Source: Acinetobacter johnsonii CIP 64.6
GTDB taxonomy: Bacteria > Pseudomonadota > Gammaproteobacteria > Pseudomonadales > Moraxellaceae
Assembly: GCF_000368045.1 (NCBI RefSeq)
Contig: NZ_KB849230.1
Span: 135,124 to 199,123, forward strand
Length of the DNA stretch: 64,000 nt
Direction: 5' to 3'
Numbering within the stretch: position 1 is the stretch's first letter; each line of letters opens with the position of its first letter. Shown here piece by piece: positions 9,147 to 17,820 of this stretch. The translations under genes were made by a program, and so were the position numbers. The notes beneath the pieces are model-generated. The model was not told where the DNA came from and ran no database searches. It saw only the letters and a list, made by a program, of their open reading frames with translations.

Positions 9147-9836
9147 TTACGGTAATATCAACTTCGGATGACCGCCAACGGTATAGTCCGAATGCTGCAT
9201 GTTATAGGGAATACCTAACCCATCAAAACATGCCCCCACGGCCGAAGCCCGCTGCTTAAAACAGTTCTCTATTTGCGTAGGAGTCGCACCTGCAAAACTT
9301 GGTAAGACTGAAATAACAGTCGCACCAATATTGTTGCTGGTTGCAGGAACATTACTTTGCCCGATACTGGTCCCCTTGGGAACTGAACCAAAAGGGGCAG
9401 AAACCGTAGAACTCTTGGTTAAATACACTTGTGACAACACTGCAGAACGCCCCATTGCAAACTGGTTGGCTTTACAAAAGCCATCAACACCAATCTTGGT
9501 CGTTGATCCATCCTCTGTAATCGCGCTAGCTTTAGATAATTTAAAGAAAGAATTTTCCGATGCGCGATAGCAAAATACCAATTCGTCATTTGCATTGGCA
9601 GACGAGTTAAAATAAGCAAACATACCATCCAAGGCCAGTTGTCTTTCAACCTCAGCAGGATTTTCAATATTAAACAACGCTGAATCAGAGTTTTCTAACA
9701 ACAACGCATTCACCTGACTATTGGTTGCAATTTTTAAACCCACAATCCCCATTTTTACCGCTATAGTCCCCAGTAATGTGATAACGATCAAAATGACCAA
9801 TACCGTAATGAGTGTTGCGCCTTTTTGTTGTTTCAT
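9147..9836 (-). CDS. pilX: Type IV pilus minor pilin PilX
   Basis: Minor pilin of 229 residues. Prepilin leader MKQQKG precedes ATLITVLVILIVITLLGTIAV. Mature position 5 is Thr rather than Glu, as expected for PilX/GspK-type tip subunits that are not added by the usual Glu5 mechanism. It overlaps pilW by ATGA and ends 17 bases before pilY1. The C-terminal domain has conserved-looking cysteines (ENCFKQRASAVGACFDGLG). Confidence 0.9.
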   Translation of the reverse strand: MKQQKGATLITVLVILIVITLLGTIAVKMGIVGLKIATNSQVNALLLENSDSALFNIENPAEVERQLALDGMFAYFNSSANANDELVFCYRASENSFFKLSKASAITEDGSTTKIGVDGFCKANQFAMGRSAVLSQVYLTKSSTVSAPFGSVPKGTSIGQSNVPATSNNIGATVISVLPSFAGATPTQIENCFKQRASAVGACFDGLGIPYNMQHSDYTVGGHPKLILP

Positions 9837-10816
9837 GATGATGCTCCCAAAGTATTACGAATAGCGACCACTTGATTTACCGCCTGACGCAAATATCGCT
9901 TATTTACTGCTACATCCCCTGAAAGCGTGACTGGAGTTCCAGCAACATTAAAGCTGGTTTGAGTATTTAAACTTGCATCTGCACCAATTGTTCCCGTAGA
10001 ACGAGACAAAATGCCAATATCCATAGAAACAACATTCAAATAAGTTTTGGAACAGGTATCTTCAACAATTGGAGTCGCACATGCTGCACGAATTGCATCC
10101 ATCGCAGTAATATATTCATTAATCGTCATATAGCGTAACCGACCCGCAGGATTTTTTACCCCTAAGCGTACTTTAAACGCATCGACCCGCTGCATAATTT
10201 GTTGTGCATTATTGGAATCATGTACATCTAAACCGGCAATTGCAGTGGGTGCACTCATAGGATATGAGCCGGCATCACAATATAAGGAGTAAGCCGTTGG
10301 TTCACCTGTAATTTGTTGTGGACTAGCAGCCAAATAATAACGCTGCACAATTACCAGATTTGAAGCAGGGGCAGCAGCAGTTCCTATTGTTGCTCCCTCA
10401 CAGTTAATAATGCTTTCGGTTTCAGGGGTATATTGAATAGTTATACGGTCACTTTTACCTGTAGTATTATCAGTATCTTTGTCTTGCAAACTGACCAATT
10501 CAGTTTCTAAATTAGCTGTTGCTTGCAATGCAGTTGGTAGATTTTCTTTTTTAAAAATAATTCCCGAGCCATTGGTATAATTATTCACTCTATGTGAAGA
10601 AAGGGTATTTAAATTGGTATGTCGCAAATCGTGGGTAACCAGTGATAAACCAAAATTAGCATTTTGTTGCAACTCACTCATGCCAGACTGTAAACTCAAA
10701 GAACGCTGACTACTCAAAAATACCGCCAAACCTGCGGCAACAATTAACAATCCTAATGCTAAAGCAATCATCAACTCCATGAGGGTGAAACCTGAGGTAT
10801 ATCGCTTATGAGCCAT
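9833..10816 (-). CDS. pilW: Type IV pilus minor pilin PilW
   Basis: Minor pilin of 327 residues. Prepilin leader MAHKRYTSG precedes FTLMELMIALALGLLIVAAGLAVF, the typical PilW N-terminus with Glu5. Start ATG 10816 has a strong GGAGG upstream; the frame is open further 5' but that lies within pilV. It overlaps pilV by 11 bases and pilX by ATGA, so the operon is tightly coupled. PilW bridges the tip minor pilins to PilY1. Confidence 0.92.
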   Translation of the reverse strand: MAHKRYTSGFTLMELMIALALGLLIVAAGLAVFLSSQRSLSLQSGMSELQQNANFGLSLVTHDLRHTNLNTLSSHRVNNYTNGSGIIFKKENLPTALQATANLETELVSLQDKDTDNTTGKSDRITIQYTPETESIINCEGATIGTAAAPASNLVIVQRYYLAASPQQITGEPTAYSLYCDAGSYPMSAPTAIAGLDVHDSNNAQQIMQRVDAFKVRLGVKNPAGRLRYMTINEYITAMDAIRAACATPIVEDTCSKTYLNVVSMDIGILSRSTGTIGADASLNTQTSFNVAGTPVTLSGDVAVNKRYLRQAVNQVVAIRNTLGASS

Positions 10817-11291
10817 AGTTATATACCTCCATGATGATGCATTTCGCATTTGGTACATAAGCCGCACCATTGGTGCAATCAGAACTACTTGTACCATTGG
10901 TCGCTGTTGTTCCTTCCCACGCTACATATATACATTTTCGAACTAAGGTAGACCCTTGACAATTAAGCACATCCATACTCATACCCAAGTCAGTTGCACG
11001 GCTGCTTACTAGTCTAAAATCGTATTTAGCCATATTTTCAGGGGAGCAAAATGCAGTTGCGCAATTCGTGGTATCGGTATTCGCAACATATCCCACCAAC
11101 CCATCCCGATTCATACGCATCCGCTCCGCCAAATCTCGGGCAATATTGGTCGCCTGAACATTCATCGTCGCTTCGTTGCTAGCCGTGATGGCTCTAATTT
11201 GTAATGCCACAAACCCCAATACAGCAATACTTAGAAGTACTAAAGCCACAAGTACCTCCACCAACCCAACTCCCGTTTGACGTTTCATCAT
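10806..11291 (-). CDS. pilV: Type IV pilus minor pilin PilV
   Basis: Minor pilin of 161 residues. Prepilin leader MMKRQTG precedes VGLVEVLVALVLLSIAVLGFVALQ, the characteristic PilV N-terminus with Glu5. The segment ATNIARDLAERMRMNRDG is also typical. It lies 18 bases after fimU and overlaps the pilW start. Either of two adjacent ATGs could be used. Confidence 0.92.
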   Translation of the reverse strand: MMKRQTGVGLVEVLVALVLLSIAVLGFVALQIRAITASNEATMNVQATNIARDLAERMRMNRDGLVGYVANTDTTNCATAFCSPENMAKYDFRLVSSRATDLGMSMDVLNCQGSTLVRKCIYVAWEGTTATNGTSSSDCTNGAAYVPNAKCIIMEVYNYGS

Positions 11292-11309
11292 TTTTATTAT
11301 TCCTTCCCC

Positions 11310-11741
11310 TCAAGTCGGACAACTTGTTGCCGCTTTATTGTAAACAACCGTTCCACCCTTTTGTACATACACATATGCTTTTAACGCAGCATCACTACTG
11401 TGTTCAAAAATAAAGCACTGTCCGTTTGTGGAAACACTGGTCTGCCCCAAACGATTAAAAGTCACACTGCTATCCCCACTCGTTTTTGTGACATGCGTCG
11501 GCACCCAAGTTTTAAAAGGTGTTGCCACACTACTATCTAACGCTACGACCCGATCACTTTGTTTAAAAATCGCTTCTGATCTCGTTTCGCTCAATAAATC
11601 CACAAAATCACGGGTATCGCTTCGCAATTGATTACTCCGAACCATTTGGATAAAAGACGGAGCCGCCATCATCGCAATAATTGCCAATACAGCAATCGTC
11701 ACCAACAATTCAATTAAGGTGAATCCCCGACTTGTTCCCAT
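11310..11741 (-). CDS. fimU: Type IV pilus minor pilin FimU/GspH-like
   Basis: Minor pilin of 143 residues and first gene of the fimU-pilV-pilW-pilX-pilY1-pilin-pilin operon. Prepilin leader MGTSRG precedes FTLIELLVTIAVLAIIAMMAAPSF. The following region, with RSDTRDFVDLLSETRSEAIFKQSDRVV, matches the GspH/FimT fold. A late cysteine pair is present. The operon promoter should lie in 11742-11827; I see no unambiguous hexamers there. Confidence 0.9.
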   Translation of the reverse strand: MGTSRGFTLIELLVTIAVLAIIAMMAAPSFIQMVRSNQLRSDTRDFVDLLSETRSEAIFKQSDRVVALDSSVATPFKTWVPTHVTKTSGDSSVTFNRLGQTSVSTNGQCFIFEHSSDAALKAYVYVQKGGTVVYNKAATSCPT

Positions 11742-11827
11742 CGCCCTGCACCCAACTCTTTTAAAATTCCTTACTCTATATTAAATTTATTTTTTACAGA
11801 ACCAATACAAAGCAGATAAGAATCATA

Positions 11828-11861
11828 AAAAAACGGATGGAGTGTCGTCCATCCGTTTTGA
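11828..11861 (-). terminator. Terminator after ispH
   Basis: Twelve-base perfect stem AAAACGGATGGA/TCCATCCGTTTT with a six-base loop, placed just beyond the ispH stop. Confidence 0.85.
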
Positions 11862-11882
11862 GTTCACATTTTTCTATACAAA

Positions 11883-12833
11883 TTAGGCCTGAATCACTTG
11901 TATCCGTAACTCTTTAGGTAGACTAAACGTAATATTTTCCTCTCGCCCTTGAAGCTCTTGCGGAGGGGTCGCACCCCAATCCTGTAATCGCTGAATAACC
12001 TGCTTGATGAGAATTTCAGGTGCAGATGCGCCAGCTGTCACACCAATTTTACTGTCTGGCTTAAACCAATCTTTTTCAAGTTCATCTGCATTATCGACCA
12101 AATAAGCTGATTTACCCATACGTTCAGCCAGTTCACGCAAACGGTTTGAATTGGATGAGTTTGGCGAACCCACGACCAATACGACATCACATTTCTCCGC
12201 CAAGTCACGTACCGCATCCTGACGATTCTGTGTTGCATAACAGATATCATCTTTACGTGGTCCCTGAATCTTTGGAAACTTGGTTCTTAGGGCATCAATT
12301 ACTTTGGCTGTATCATCAATCGAAAGCGTCGTTTGAGTGACAAATGCAACTTTTTCAGGATGTCTCACCATTAAGGCCTCAACATCCTGTTCATCTTCAA
12401 CCAAATAAATCTTTCCACCACCAGATTTATCATATTGCCCCATTGTGCCTTCAACCTCAGGATGCCCTTCATGCCCGATCAAAATGGCTTCGGTGCCCTC
12501 ACGCGCGTACTTGGTCACTTCAATATGAACCTTGGTGACAAGTGGGCAGGTTGCATCAAACACTTTTAAGCCACGGCGATCCGCCTCCTGCTGTACAGCC
12601 TTGGAAACACCATGTGCACTAAAGATGACAATGGAATCATCAGGAACCTGATCAAGCTCATCTACAAAAACAGCACCACGCTGACGTAGGTCATCCACCA
12701 CAAACTTGTTGTGCACCACTTCATGGCGTACATAAATGGGTGGATTAAAGCACTCAAGCGCACGATTTACGATGGCAATCGCACGGTCAACACCAGCACA
12801 AAAACCTCGTGGATTGGCGAGTACAATTTCCAT
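11883..12833 (-). CDS. ispH: 4-hydroxy-3-methylbut-2-enyl diphosphate reductase IspH
   Basis: Last enzyme of the MEP isoprenoid pathway. It reduces HMBPP to IPP and DMAPP using a [4Fe-4S] cluster. The three cluster cysteines are visible in RGFCAGV near the start, DATCPLV in the middle and DICYATQNRQ later. SNSNRLRE and the TAGASAPE segment complete the family pattern. Start ATG 12833 has GAGGGG upstream; six earlier in-frame codons are ignored. Its 316 residues equal the E. coli enzyme. It is divergent from gmk. Confidence 0.97.
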   Translation of the reverse strand: MEIVLANPRGFCAGVDRAIAIVNRALECFNPPIYVRHEVVHNKFVVDDLRQRGAVFVDELDQVPDDSIVIFSAHGVSKAVQQEADRRGLKVFDATCPLVTKVHIEVTKYAREGTEAILIGHEGHPEVEGTMGQYDKSGGGKIYLVEDEQDVEALMVRHPEKVAFVTQTTLSIDDTAKVIDALRTKFPKIQGPRKDDICYATQNRQDAVRDLAEKCDVVLVVGSPNSSNSNRLRELAERMGKSAYLVDNADELEKDWFKPDSKIGVTAGASAPEILIKQVIQRLQDWGATPPQELQGREENITFSLPKELRIQVIQA

Positions 12834-12935
12834 AACATCCCCTCTCATCATCTGAATATTTATGCCAAACTATTTCGTTTAATGGCACGCTACACTACAA
12901 TAGCCAAGATATTTTATCATATCAGGAAAAATATC

Positions 12936-13559
12936 ATGTCGGGTCTCTTGTTTGTCGTTTCTGCAGCTTCAGGAACAGGCAAAACATCCCTCGTAAAAGC
13001 CCTCCTTGACCGTGTAACGAATCTTCACGTTTCTGTTTCTCATACTACACGTGGGCAACGTCCCGGCGAACTTGATGGTGTACATTACCATTTTACCGAA
13101 AAAGACTCATTTTTGGCCTTGGTTGAACAAGGTGGTTTTATTGAATACGCCGAAGTCTTTGGTAATTACTACGGTACAGCTCAAGCTACAGTAAAAGAAC
13201 AATTGGCGAAAGGTCATGATGTTCTATTAGAAATTGACTGGCAAGGCGCGCAGCAAGTTCGTAAGCTTTTTCCTGACTCTAAACAAATTTTCATTTTACC
13301 ACCAAGCCAGTTTGATCTGCGTCAACGTCTGTCTAACCGTGGCACAGACTCGGTTGATGTGATTGAGCGTCGTTTAGGCTGTGCAGTTGAAGACATGCAA
13401 CAATATGTTAACTTCGACTATGTGATTATTAATGATGATTTTAACAAAGCTTTGCACGATCTTGAGTCTGTGATTATTGCCAATCGTTTAGTCATTACAC
13501 AGCAAGCGAGCCGTCATCAGAAAATGATTTCTGAGCTGATCACCCCTGTTGAAAAGTGA
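12936..13559 (+). CDS. gmk: Guanylate kinase
   Basis: Converts GMP and ATP to GDP and ADP in nucleotide salvage and GTP supply. Its 207 residues match the family. The P-loop ASGTGKTSL sits near the N-terminus, then SVSHTTRGQRPGELDGVHYHF (GMP-binding region) and LLEIDWQGAQQVR. The frame is open 75 codons further upstream, but ATG 12936 (MSGLLFVVSAASG) has AGGA 8 bases upstream and is the family start. It heads the gmk-rpoZ-spoT group found in many gammaproteobacteria. Confidence 0.97.
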   Translation: MSGLLFVVSAASGTGKTSLVKALLDRVTNLHVSVSHTTRGQRPGELDGVHYHFTEKDSFLALVEQGGFIEYAEVFGNYYGTAQATVKEQLAKGHDVLLEIDWQGAQQVRKLFPDSKQIFILPPSQFDLRQRLSNRGTDSVDVIERRLGCAVEDMQQYVNFDYVIINDDFNKALHDLESVIIANRLVITQQASRHQKMISELITPVEK

Positions 13560-13636
13560 TTAAAACTTGAGTCTACAGACAAAGCACCTTATACTGCACA
13601 GTCTGTTTAATTTTAGCCTTTGTAACGAGAACTCTT

Positions 13637-13918
13637 ATGGCACGCGTAACCGTTGAAGATTGTTTAGACCATGTAGACAACCGCTTTGAGCTTGTACTAG
13701 TGGCAAGCAAACGCGCGCGTCAATTGGCACGTCAAGGCATTGAACCTACCGTTGAGTGGGACAATGACAAACCGACTGTTGTTGCATTACGTGAAATCGC
13801 AATCGGTCATGTTTCTAAAGATATTTTGAAACAACGTGAACAAGACTACCAAACTTCAAGTCTTGATCTTGCACTGTCTGCAAACAATTTGAATTTAGAT
13901 AATTTTTCTTTCCAATAA
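13637..13918 (+). CDS. rpoZ: RNA polymerase omega subunit
   Basis: Small subunit that stabilises the beta-prime subunit and forms part of a ppGpp site on RNA polymerase. Its 93 residues start MARVTVEDCLDHVDNRFELVLVASKRARQL, the canonical omega N-terminus, and contain PTVVALREIA. It lies 77 bases after gmk and is followed by its own terminator. Confidence 0.97.
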   Translation: MARVTVEDCLDHVDNRFELVLVASKRARQLARQGIEPTVEWDNDKPTVVALREIAIGHVSKDILKQREQDYQTSSLDLALSANNLNLDNFSFQ

Positions 13919-13935
13919 GAAAAAATTTATCGTTT

Positions 13936-13964
13936 AAAAGCCTAGTTTTTAACTAGGCTTTTTT
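13936..13964 (+). terminator. Terminator after rpoZ
   Basis: Stem AAGCCTAGTT/AACTAGGCTT with a TTTT loop and a following T run. Confidence 0.9.
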
Positions 13965-14142
13965 ATTGGATAACTTTTATATTTGTGCAATACACGTTAT
14001 AACTAGAAGATAGGATTCATCATGGTTTAGGTGTGTCTTTTTTGCTTTTCTCTCAATGAATAAATTGACAATTCAGGCAATATGTTTTTCATTAGAGTAT
14101 CAGTAAAATTTTCTTGTAATTGCTACGTCTTAAAGGTGTTTT

Positions 14143-16242
14143 ATGCCAGGCCCAATGGTCAGCCAAGCTAAACAACAGCTCAAAACTATTATCGATGCTT
14201 ACTTAACTGAAAGCGACGTCGAGCGAGTGCTTGCGGCCTGTGATTATGCGGACATTGCCCATGATGGTATTACCCGTAAAAGTGGCGAACCCTATATTTT
14301 GCACCCGATTGCGGTAAGCTGCATTTTAGCGCATATGCGTCTAGATGCCGAAACCCTGATGGCGGCACTTTTACATGATGTGATTGAAGACACTGACTTT
14401 AGCAAAGAAGATATTGCAGAAAAATTTGGCAAAACCGTCGCCGAACTGGTCGATGGCGTCACCAAACTCAGCCAATCCAGCGATAAAGAATATAACAAAG
14501 CCGCTTCTTTCCGAAAAATTCTGCAAGCCACACTACAAGACCCACGTGTCATTATTATTAAACTGGCTGATCGCTATCACAACATGACCACCTTGGATGC
14601 ATTGCGTCCTGATAAGCGTGCACGTATTGCCCAAGAAACCTTTGATATTTTTGTCCCAATGGCACGTATTGTTGGTATGAATGAGATGGGCGATAACCTC
14701 GAACATTTGTGTTATCAAAATCTTGATCTCGACATGTATAACAATGTCCAAGAAGCCCTTCTCCAAACTAAACCCAAACGCTGTGAATATCAAAGCAAAT
14801 GGGAAAATAATCTGACCGAGCTATTAAAAACCCATCAAATCTCAGGTCGAATTAAAAAGAAAAATAATAATATCGAACTGTTACGTCACTTTGTAAAAAA
14901 TGACATTGATCTACATGAACTTACGCATAGTCATGCCTTTGAAATTATTCTAAATAGTATTGCTGACTGTGACCGCTTAGCCGATGTGTTGCGAGAGAGT
15001 TTTCAAGTTTTACACTTTGCAGACCATATTCGTAAACCACTCCCAGGTGGTAACCAATCGCTACTACTACGTTTAAAAGGTGAAAACACAACCTTATCAG
15101 TCACCATTCAAACCGAACTGATGCGCAAAGCTGCGCGTTTTGGTGTAGTCCTAGGCGACAGTGCTCCGCAAGCTTGCCGCTCTGCGATTCAAGCCTCGAT
15201 GCAGAACTTGAATGTCTTGATCGATGGAGCCTGTGCTAAAACCACTTTTAGCGAACTGCTCGATTATTTACACCAAGAGAAAATTTGGGTGTATACCCCA
15301 CAAGGTCATCTACACGAGTTACCACAAGGTGCAACGGTAGTCGATTTTGCCTACTCTGCTAGCTTATTTTTAGGTAACCATGCGGTAGGTGCGAAAATCA
15401 ATGGGGAAACTAAACCACTTTCTACGCCATTGCACAGTGGTCAGGTGATTGAAATTATTACTGATGTCTTGGCCACCCCAAACCCGGATTGGCTCAGCTT
15501 TGTCAACACGCAAAAAGCCCGTCGTGCCTTACAAAATATACTGCGTGAGCAAGACATCGAAGAACAACGCCTTGTTGGACAACAAGCTTTAAATCGCGCT
15601 TTAAAGCTATTCAATGTATCCATTAAAGATTTAACCGAATCAGATTGGTTAGAACTTTTACAATGGCGACATATTGAAAGTAAAGACCAACTCTTTGAAC
15701 AAATTGCCGTGGGCGATTTACTGCCGCAATTGGTTGCGAATCATTTGTTTGCGCATGACCAAAGTGCACAGGAATCTGACAGACTCATTCAAGGTACTGA
15801 GGGTGTCGATGTTAAATACGCACATTGCTGTAACCCTGTGTTGGGTGACCCAATTCAAGGACATTTATCACGCCGCGGTCTTATTGTGCATCGTGCACGT
15901 TGTCATAACCTCCTACATGAACAACATCTGCACCCTGAAAATATCATGCCGTTGCAGTGGACTAACGAGAATGAAGAAGAAATTAGTTTTACTGCATATT
16001 TATTGATTAACATGGCCATGGATGACGAACAAATTTCTGACCTAATTTATCAATGCCGTAAAGAAAAAATCGGGGTCGAAATGGTGTGTAATCAAGATGA
16101 TAAGACTTATGTCAATGTTGTGGTGCACAACCGTAAGCAAATTGCAAAAATCATTCGTGATCTACGTATGCATTTTGGCTTCCCACGTATCAGTCGATTG
16201 GCTCAACCTGTTAGTATTGCGGAAACATCGATTGCGAGTTAA
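14143..16242 (+). CDS. spoT: SpoT, (p)ppGpp hydrolase with degenerate synthetase domain
   Basis: RelA/SpoT homologue of 699 residues. The N-terminal HD hydrolase is intact: HPIAV near residue 54, LLHDVIEDT with His78-Asp79, and KLADRYHNMTTL. The pseudo-synthetase region (about 200-340) has lost the usual residues. GR-x-K is followed by NNN rather than Y-S-I, the D-I-x-A-x-R strand reads FEIILNSI, Y-Q-S-L-H becomes NQSLLL, and E-V-Q-I-R-T becomes SVTIQT. TGS (about 380-440), the CC-containing zinc-finger segment and a C-terminal ACT domain follow. Acinetobacter SpoT is reported as a hydrolase-only enzyme, which agrees. It lies 224 bases after rpoZ, beyond a terminator, so it likely has its own promoter. 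Confidence 0.95.
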   Translation: MPGPMVSQAKQQLKTIIDAYLTESDVERVLAACDYADIAHDGITRKSGEPYILHPIAVSCILAHMRLDAETLMAALLHDVIEDTDFSKEDIAEKFGKTVAELVDGVTKLSQSSDKEYNKAASFRKILQATLQDPRVIIIKLADRYHNMTTLDALRPDKRARIAQETFDIFVPMARIVGMNEMGDNLEHLCYQNLDLDMYNNVQEALLQTKPKRCEYQSKWENNLTELLKTHQISGRIKKKNNNIELLRHFVKNDIDLHELTHSHAFEIILNSIADCDRLADVLRESFQVLHFADHIRKPLPGGNQSLLLRLKGENTTLSVTIQTELMRKAARFGVVLGDSAPQACRSAIQASMQNLNVLIDGACAKTTFSELLDYLHQEKIWVYTPQGHLHELPQGATVVDFAYSASLFLGNHAVGAKINGETKPLSTPLHSGQVIEIITDVLATPNPDWLSFVNTQKARRALQNILREQDIEEQRLVGQQALNRALKLFNVSIKDLTESDWLELLQWRHIESKDQLFEQIAVGDLLPQLVANHLFAHDQSAQESDRLIQGTEGVDVKYAHCCNPVLGDPIQGHLSRRGLIVHRARCHNLLHEQHLHPENIMPLQWTNENEEEISFTAYLLINMAMDDEQISDLIYQCRKEKIGVEMVCNQDDKTYVNVVVHNRKQIAKIIRDLRMHFGFPRISRLAQPVSIAETSIAS

Positions 16243-16311
16243 TTGTTTAAATCCACACATTTTAATGCCAATCTAGGCTATGATTGATGGTGAATATAAT
16301 AGGAGAACACG

Positions 16312-16695
16312 ATGTCCCGCCAAGTAATTCATACTGAAAATGCCCCTGCTGCGATCGGCACTTATTCGCAAGCAATCTTAGTCGGCAATACACTTTACCT
16401 TTCTGGTCAGATCGGTTTAGACCCATACAGTATGGAGTTGGTTGAAGGCATTGAAGCACAAATTCGTCGTGTGTTTGATAACTTAAAAGCTGTCTGTGAA
16501 GCTGCTGGTGGAACACTGGCTGATATCGCGAAGTTGAATATTTTCTTAACCGATCTTTCAAACTTCCAACTGGTCAACCAAATTATGGGCGAATATTTCG
16601 CACAACCTTACCCTGCACGCGCTGCACTCGGTGTGGCTAGTCTACCCAAAAATGCATTGGTGGAAATGGATGGTATTGTGATTATTAATCAATAA
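16312..16695 (+). CDS. ridA: RidA family enamine/imine deaminase
   Basis: Hydrolyses reactive 2-aminoacrylate-type enamines formed by PLP enzymes, protecting them from damage. Its 127 residues carry YSQAILVGNTLYLSGQIGLDP at the N-terminus, the mid segment FLTDLSNF, and PARAALGVASLPKNALVEMDGI holding the conserved active-site Arg and Glu. A clear AGGAG precedes ATG 16312. Its position after spoT is common in the genus. Confidence 0.95.
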   Translation: MSRQVIHTENAPAAIGTYSQAILVGNTLYLSGQIGLDPYSMELVEGIEAQIRRVFDNLKAVCEAAGGTLADIAKLNIFLTDLSNFQLVNQIMGEYFAQPYPARAALGVASLPKNALVEMDGIVIINQ

Positions 16696-16710
16696 GTTAT
16701 ATTTTTTAAG

Positions 16711-16739
16711 AAAAGCCACCGATTGAGTGGCTTTTTTTT
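16711..16739 (+). terminator. Terminator after ridA
   Basis: Stem AAGCCAC/GTGGCTT with a seven-base loop followed by eight T. Confidence 0.88.
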
Positions 16740-16784
16740 ATCCGAAACTCCAATAAAGACAAATGAGATTTCAAATGATTTTTA

Positions 16785-16814
16785 TTGACAAACGATAACA
16801 ATTATCAATAATAT
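16785..16814 (+). promoter_or_regulatory. bfd promoter with embedded Fur box
   Basis: A perfect -35 TTGACA at 16785-16790 faces a -10-like TAATAT at 16809-16814. Between them, 16793-16807 reads CGATAACAATTATCA, matching the Fur 7-1-7 consensus (TGATAAT-n-ATTATCA) at 12 of 14 defined positions. This predicts iron-dependent repression of bfd. Confidence 0.8.
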
Positions 16815-16848
16815 CACTTATCTTATTTCTTTCATGTGGCTTGCTGAA

Positions 16849-17043
16849 ATGTACGTGTGCTTATGCCGTGGTATTACAGATCAAGATATTAAAGACGCTG
16901 TTGAAAATGGTGCGGGCAGTTATCGCGAAGTTCGCGAGATGCTGGATCTCGGCACATGCTGTGGCCGCTGTGCACCGGAAGCGCGCTCAATCATCAGCGC
17001 AGAAGTCTCTGCTATTGCATCACGCTTAGCCATTGCTGCCTAG
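16849..17043 (+). CDS. bfd: Bacterioferritin-associated ferredoxin
   Basis: Small [2Fe-2S] protein of 64 residues that delivers electrons to bacterioferritin so stored iron can be released. MYVCLCRGITD gives the C-x-C pair and GTCCGRCAPEAR the C-x-x-C pair. I take ATG 16849 over an in-frame ATG at 16834 because MYVCLC is the universal Bfd start; neither has a strong ribosome binding site. The Fur box upstream and the bacterioferritin gene downstream fit its role. Confidence 0.93.
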   Translation: MYVCLCRGITDQDIKDAVENGAGSYREVREMLDLGTCCGRCAPEARSIISAEVSAIASRLAIAA

Positions 17044-17106
17044 ATATTTGATTCATTTGCTAGAATAACCATAATTATAAACTTACTCTTTATGAGTAGC
17101 TCCTCC

Positions 17107-17140
17107 CCCGCTTATGACTCTAGGCGGGTTTTCTTTTTTT
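17107..17140 (+). terminator. Probable terminator after bfd
   Basis: Stem CCCGC/GCGGG with a 12-base loop followed by a T-rich tail. Confidence 0.65.
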
Positions 17141-17297
17141 AAATGTCTAAAAATCAAGTTTCCACCTCGTATGCTTTTGATTGCGATTTTCATTTGCTGT
17201 TCTATAAATTACTCGCCAAAATCTACTTTGTTGTTTAAGATATTTCTCATAAGTTATTGATATTATTTTTAAGTCGCAGTTTGAATGGAGCTTTCTC

Positions 17298-17762
17298 ATG
17301 AAAGGCAATCGTGATGTAATTAATCAGTTAAATCAGGTGCTTTATCATCATTTAACTGCCATTAACCAAAATTTCCTACACTCTCGCATGTTTAATGACT
17401 GGGGGATTGAACAACTCGGTTCAGCTGAATATAAAGAGTCAATCCGTCAAATGAAGCATGCTGACAAAATCATTGAGCGCATTCTTTTTTTAGAAGGTCT
17501 ACCAAACCTACAACACTTGGGTAAACTCTACATCGGTCAACACACAGTGGAAGTTCTTAACTGTGATGTCCGTAAAGTCAAAGAGAATATTGAATCCATT
17601 CAAGCTGCTGTCAAGCTTGCCGAAGAGCAGTTGGACTACGTTACTCGAGATCTTGTTCAAGAAATTTTAGAAAAAGAAGAAGAGTGGTTAGATTGGACAA
17701 CTACACAGCTTGATTTGGTTGAGACCGTCGGTGTAGAGAATTATATTCAGAGTCAGATTTAA
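17298..17762 (+). CDS. bfr: Bacterioferritin-family subunit lacking most ferroxidase ligands
   Basis: Bacterioferritin of 154 residues, alignable without gaps to the E. coli protein from the N-terminus through at least residue 130. The heme ligand Met52 is present in QMKHADK, with FLEGLPNLQ and DLVQEIL typical of the family. By E. coli numbering, four of six di-iron ligands are changed: Glu18 is His, Glu51 is Gln, Glu94 is Val and His130 is Trp. His54 and Glu127 remain. It therefore probably binds heme but cannot form a normal ferroxidase site, like the specialised partner subunits known in some Pseudomonas and Neisseria heteropolymers. A catalytic partner would be encoded elsewhere. It sits 254 bases after bfd. 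Confidence 0.93.
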   Translation: MKGNRDVINQLNQVLYHHLTAINQNFLHSRMFNDWGIEQLGSAEYKESIRQMKHADKIIERILFLEGLPNLQHLGKLYIGQHTVEVLNCDVRKVKENIESIQAAVKLAEEQLDYVTRDLVQEILEKEEEWLDWTTTQLDLVETVGVENYIQSQI

Positions 17763-17778
17763 AACTTTTCTATCATTT

Positions 17779-17807
17779 AAAAAACCTGCATATGCAGGTT
17801 TTTTTAT
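17779..17807 (+). terminator. Terminator after bfr
   Basis: Stem AAACCTGCA/TGCAGGTTT with a short loop and a T run. Confidence 0.88.
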
Positions 17808-17820
17808 TATGGTTTTAGGT

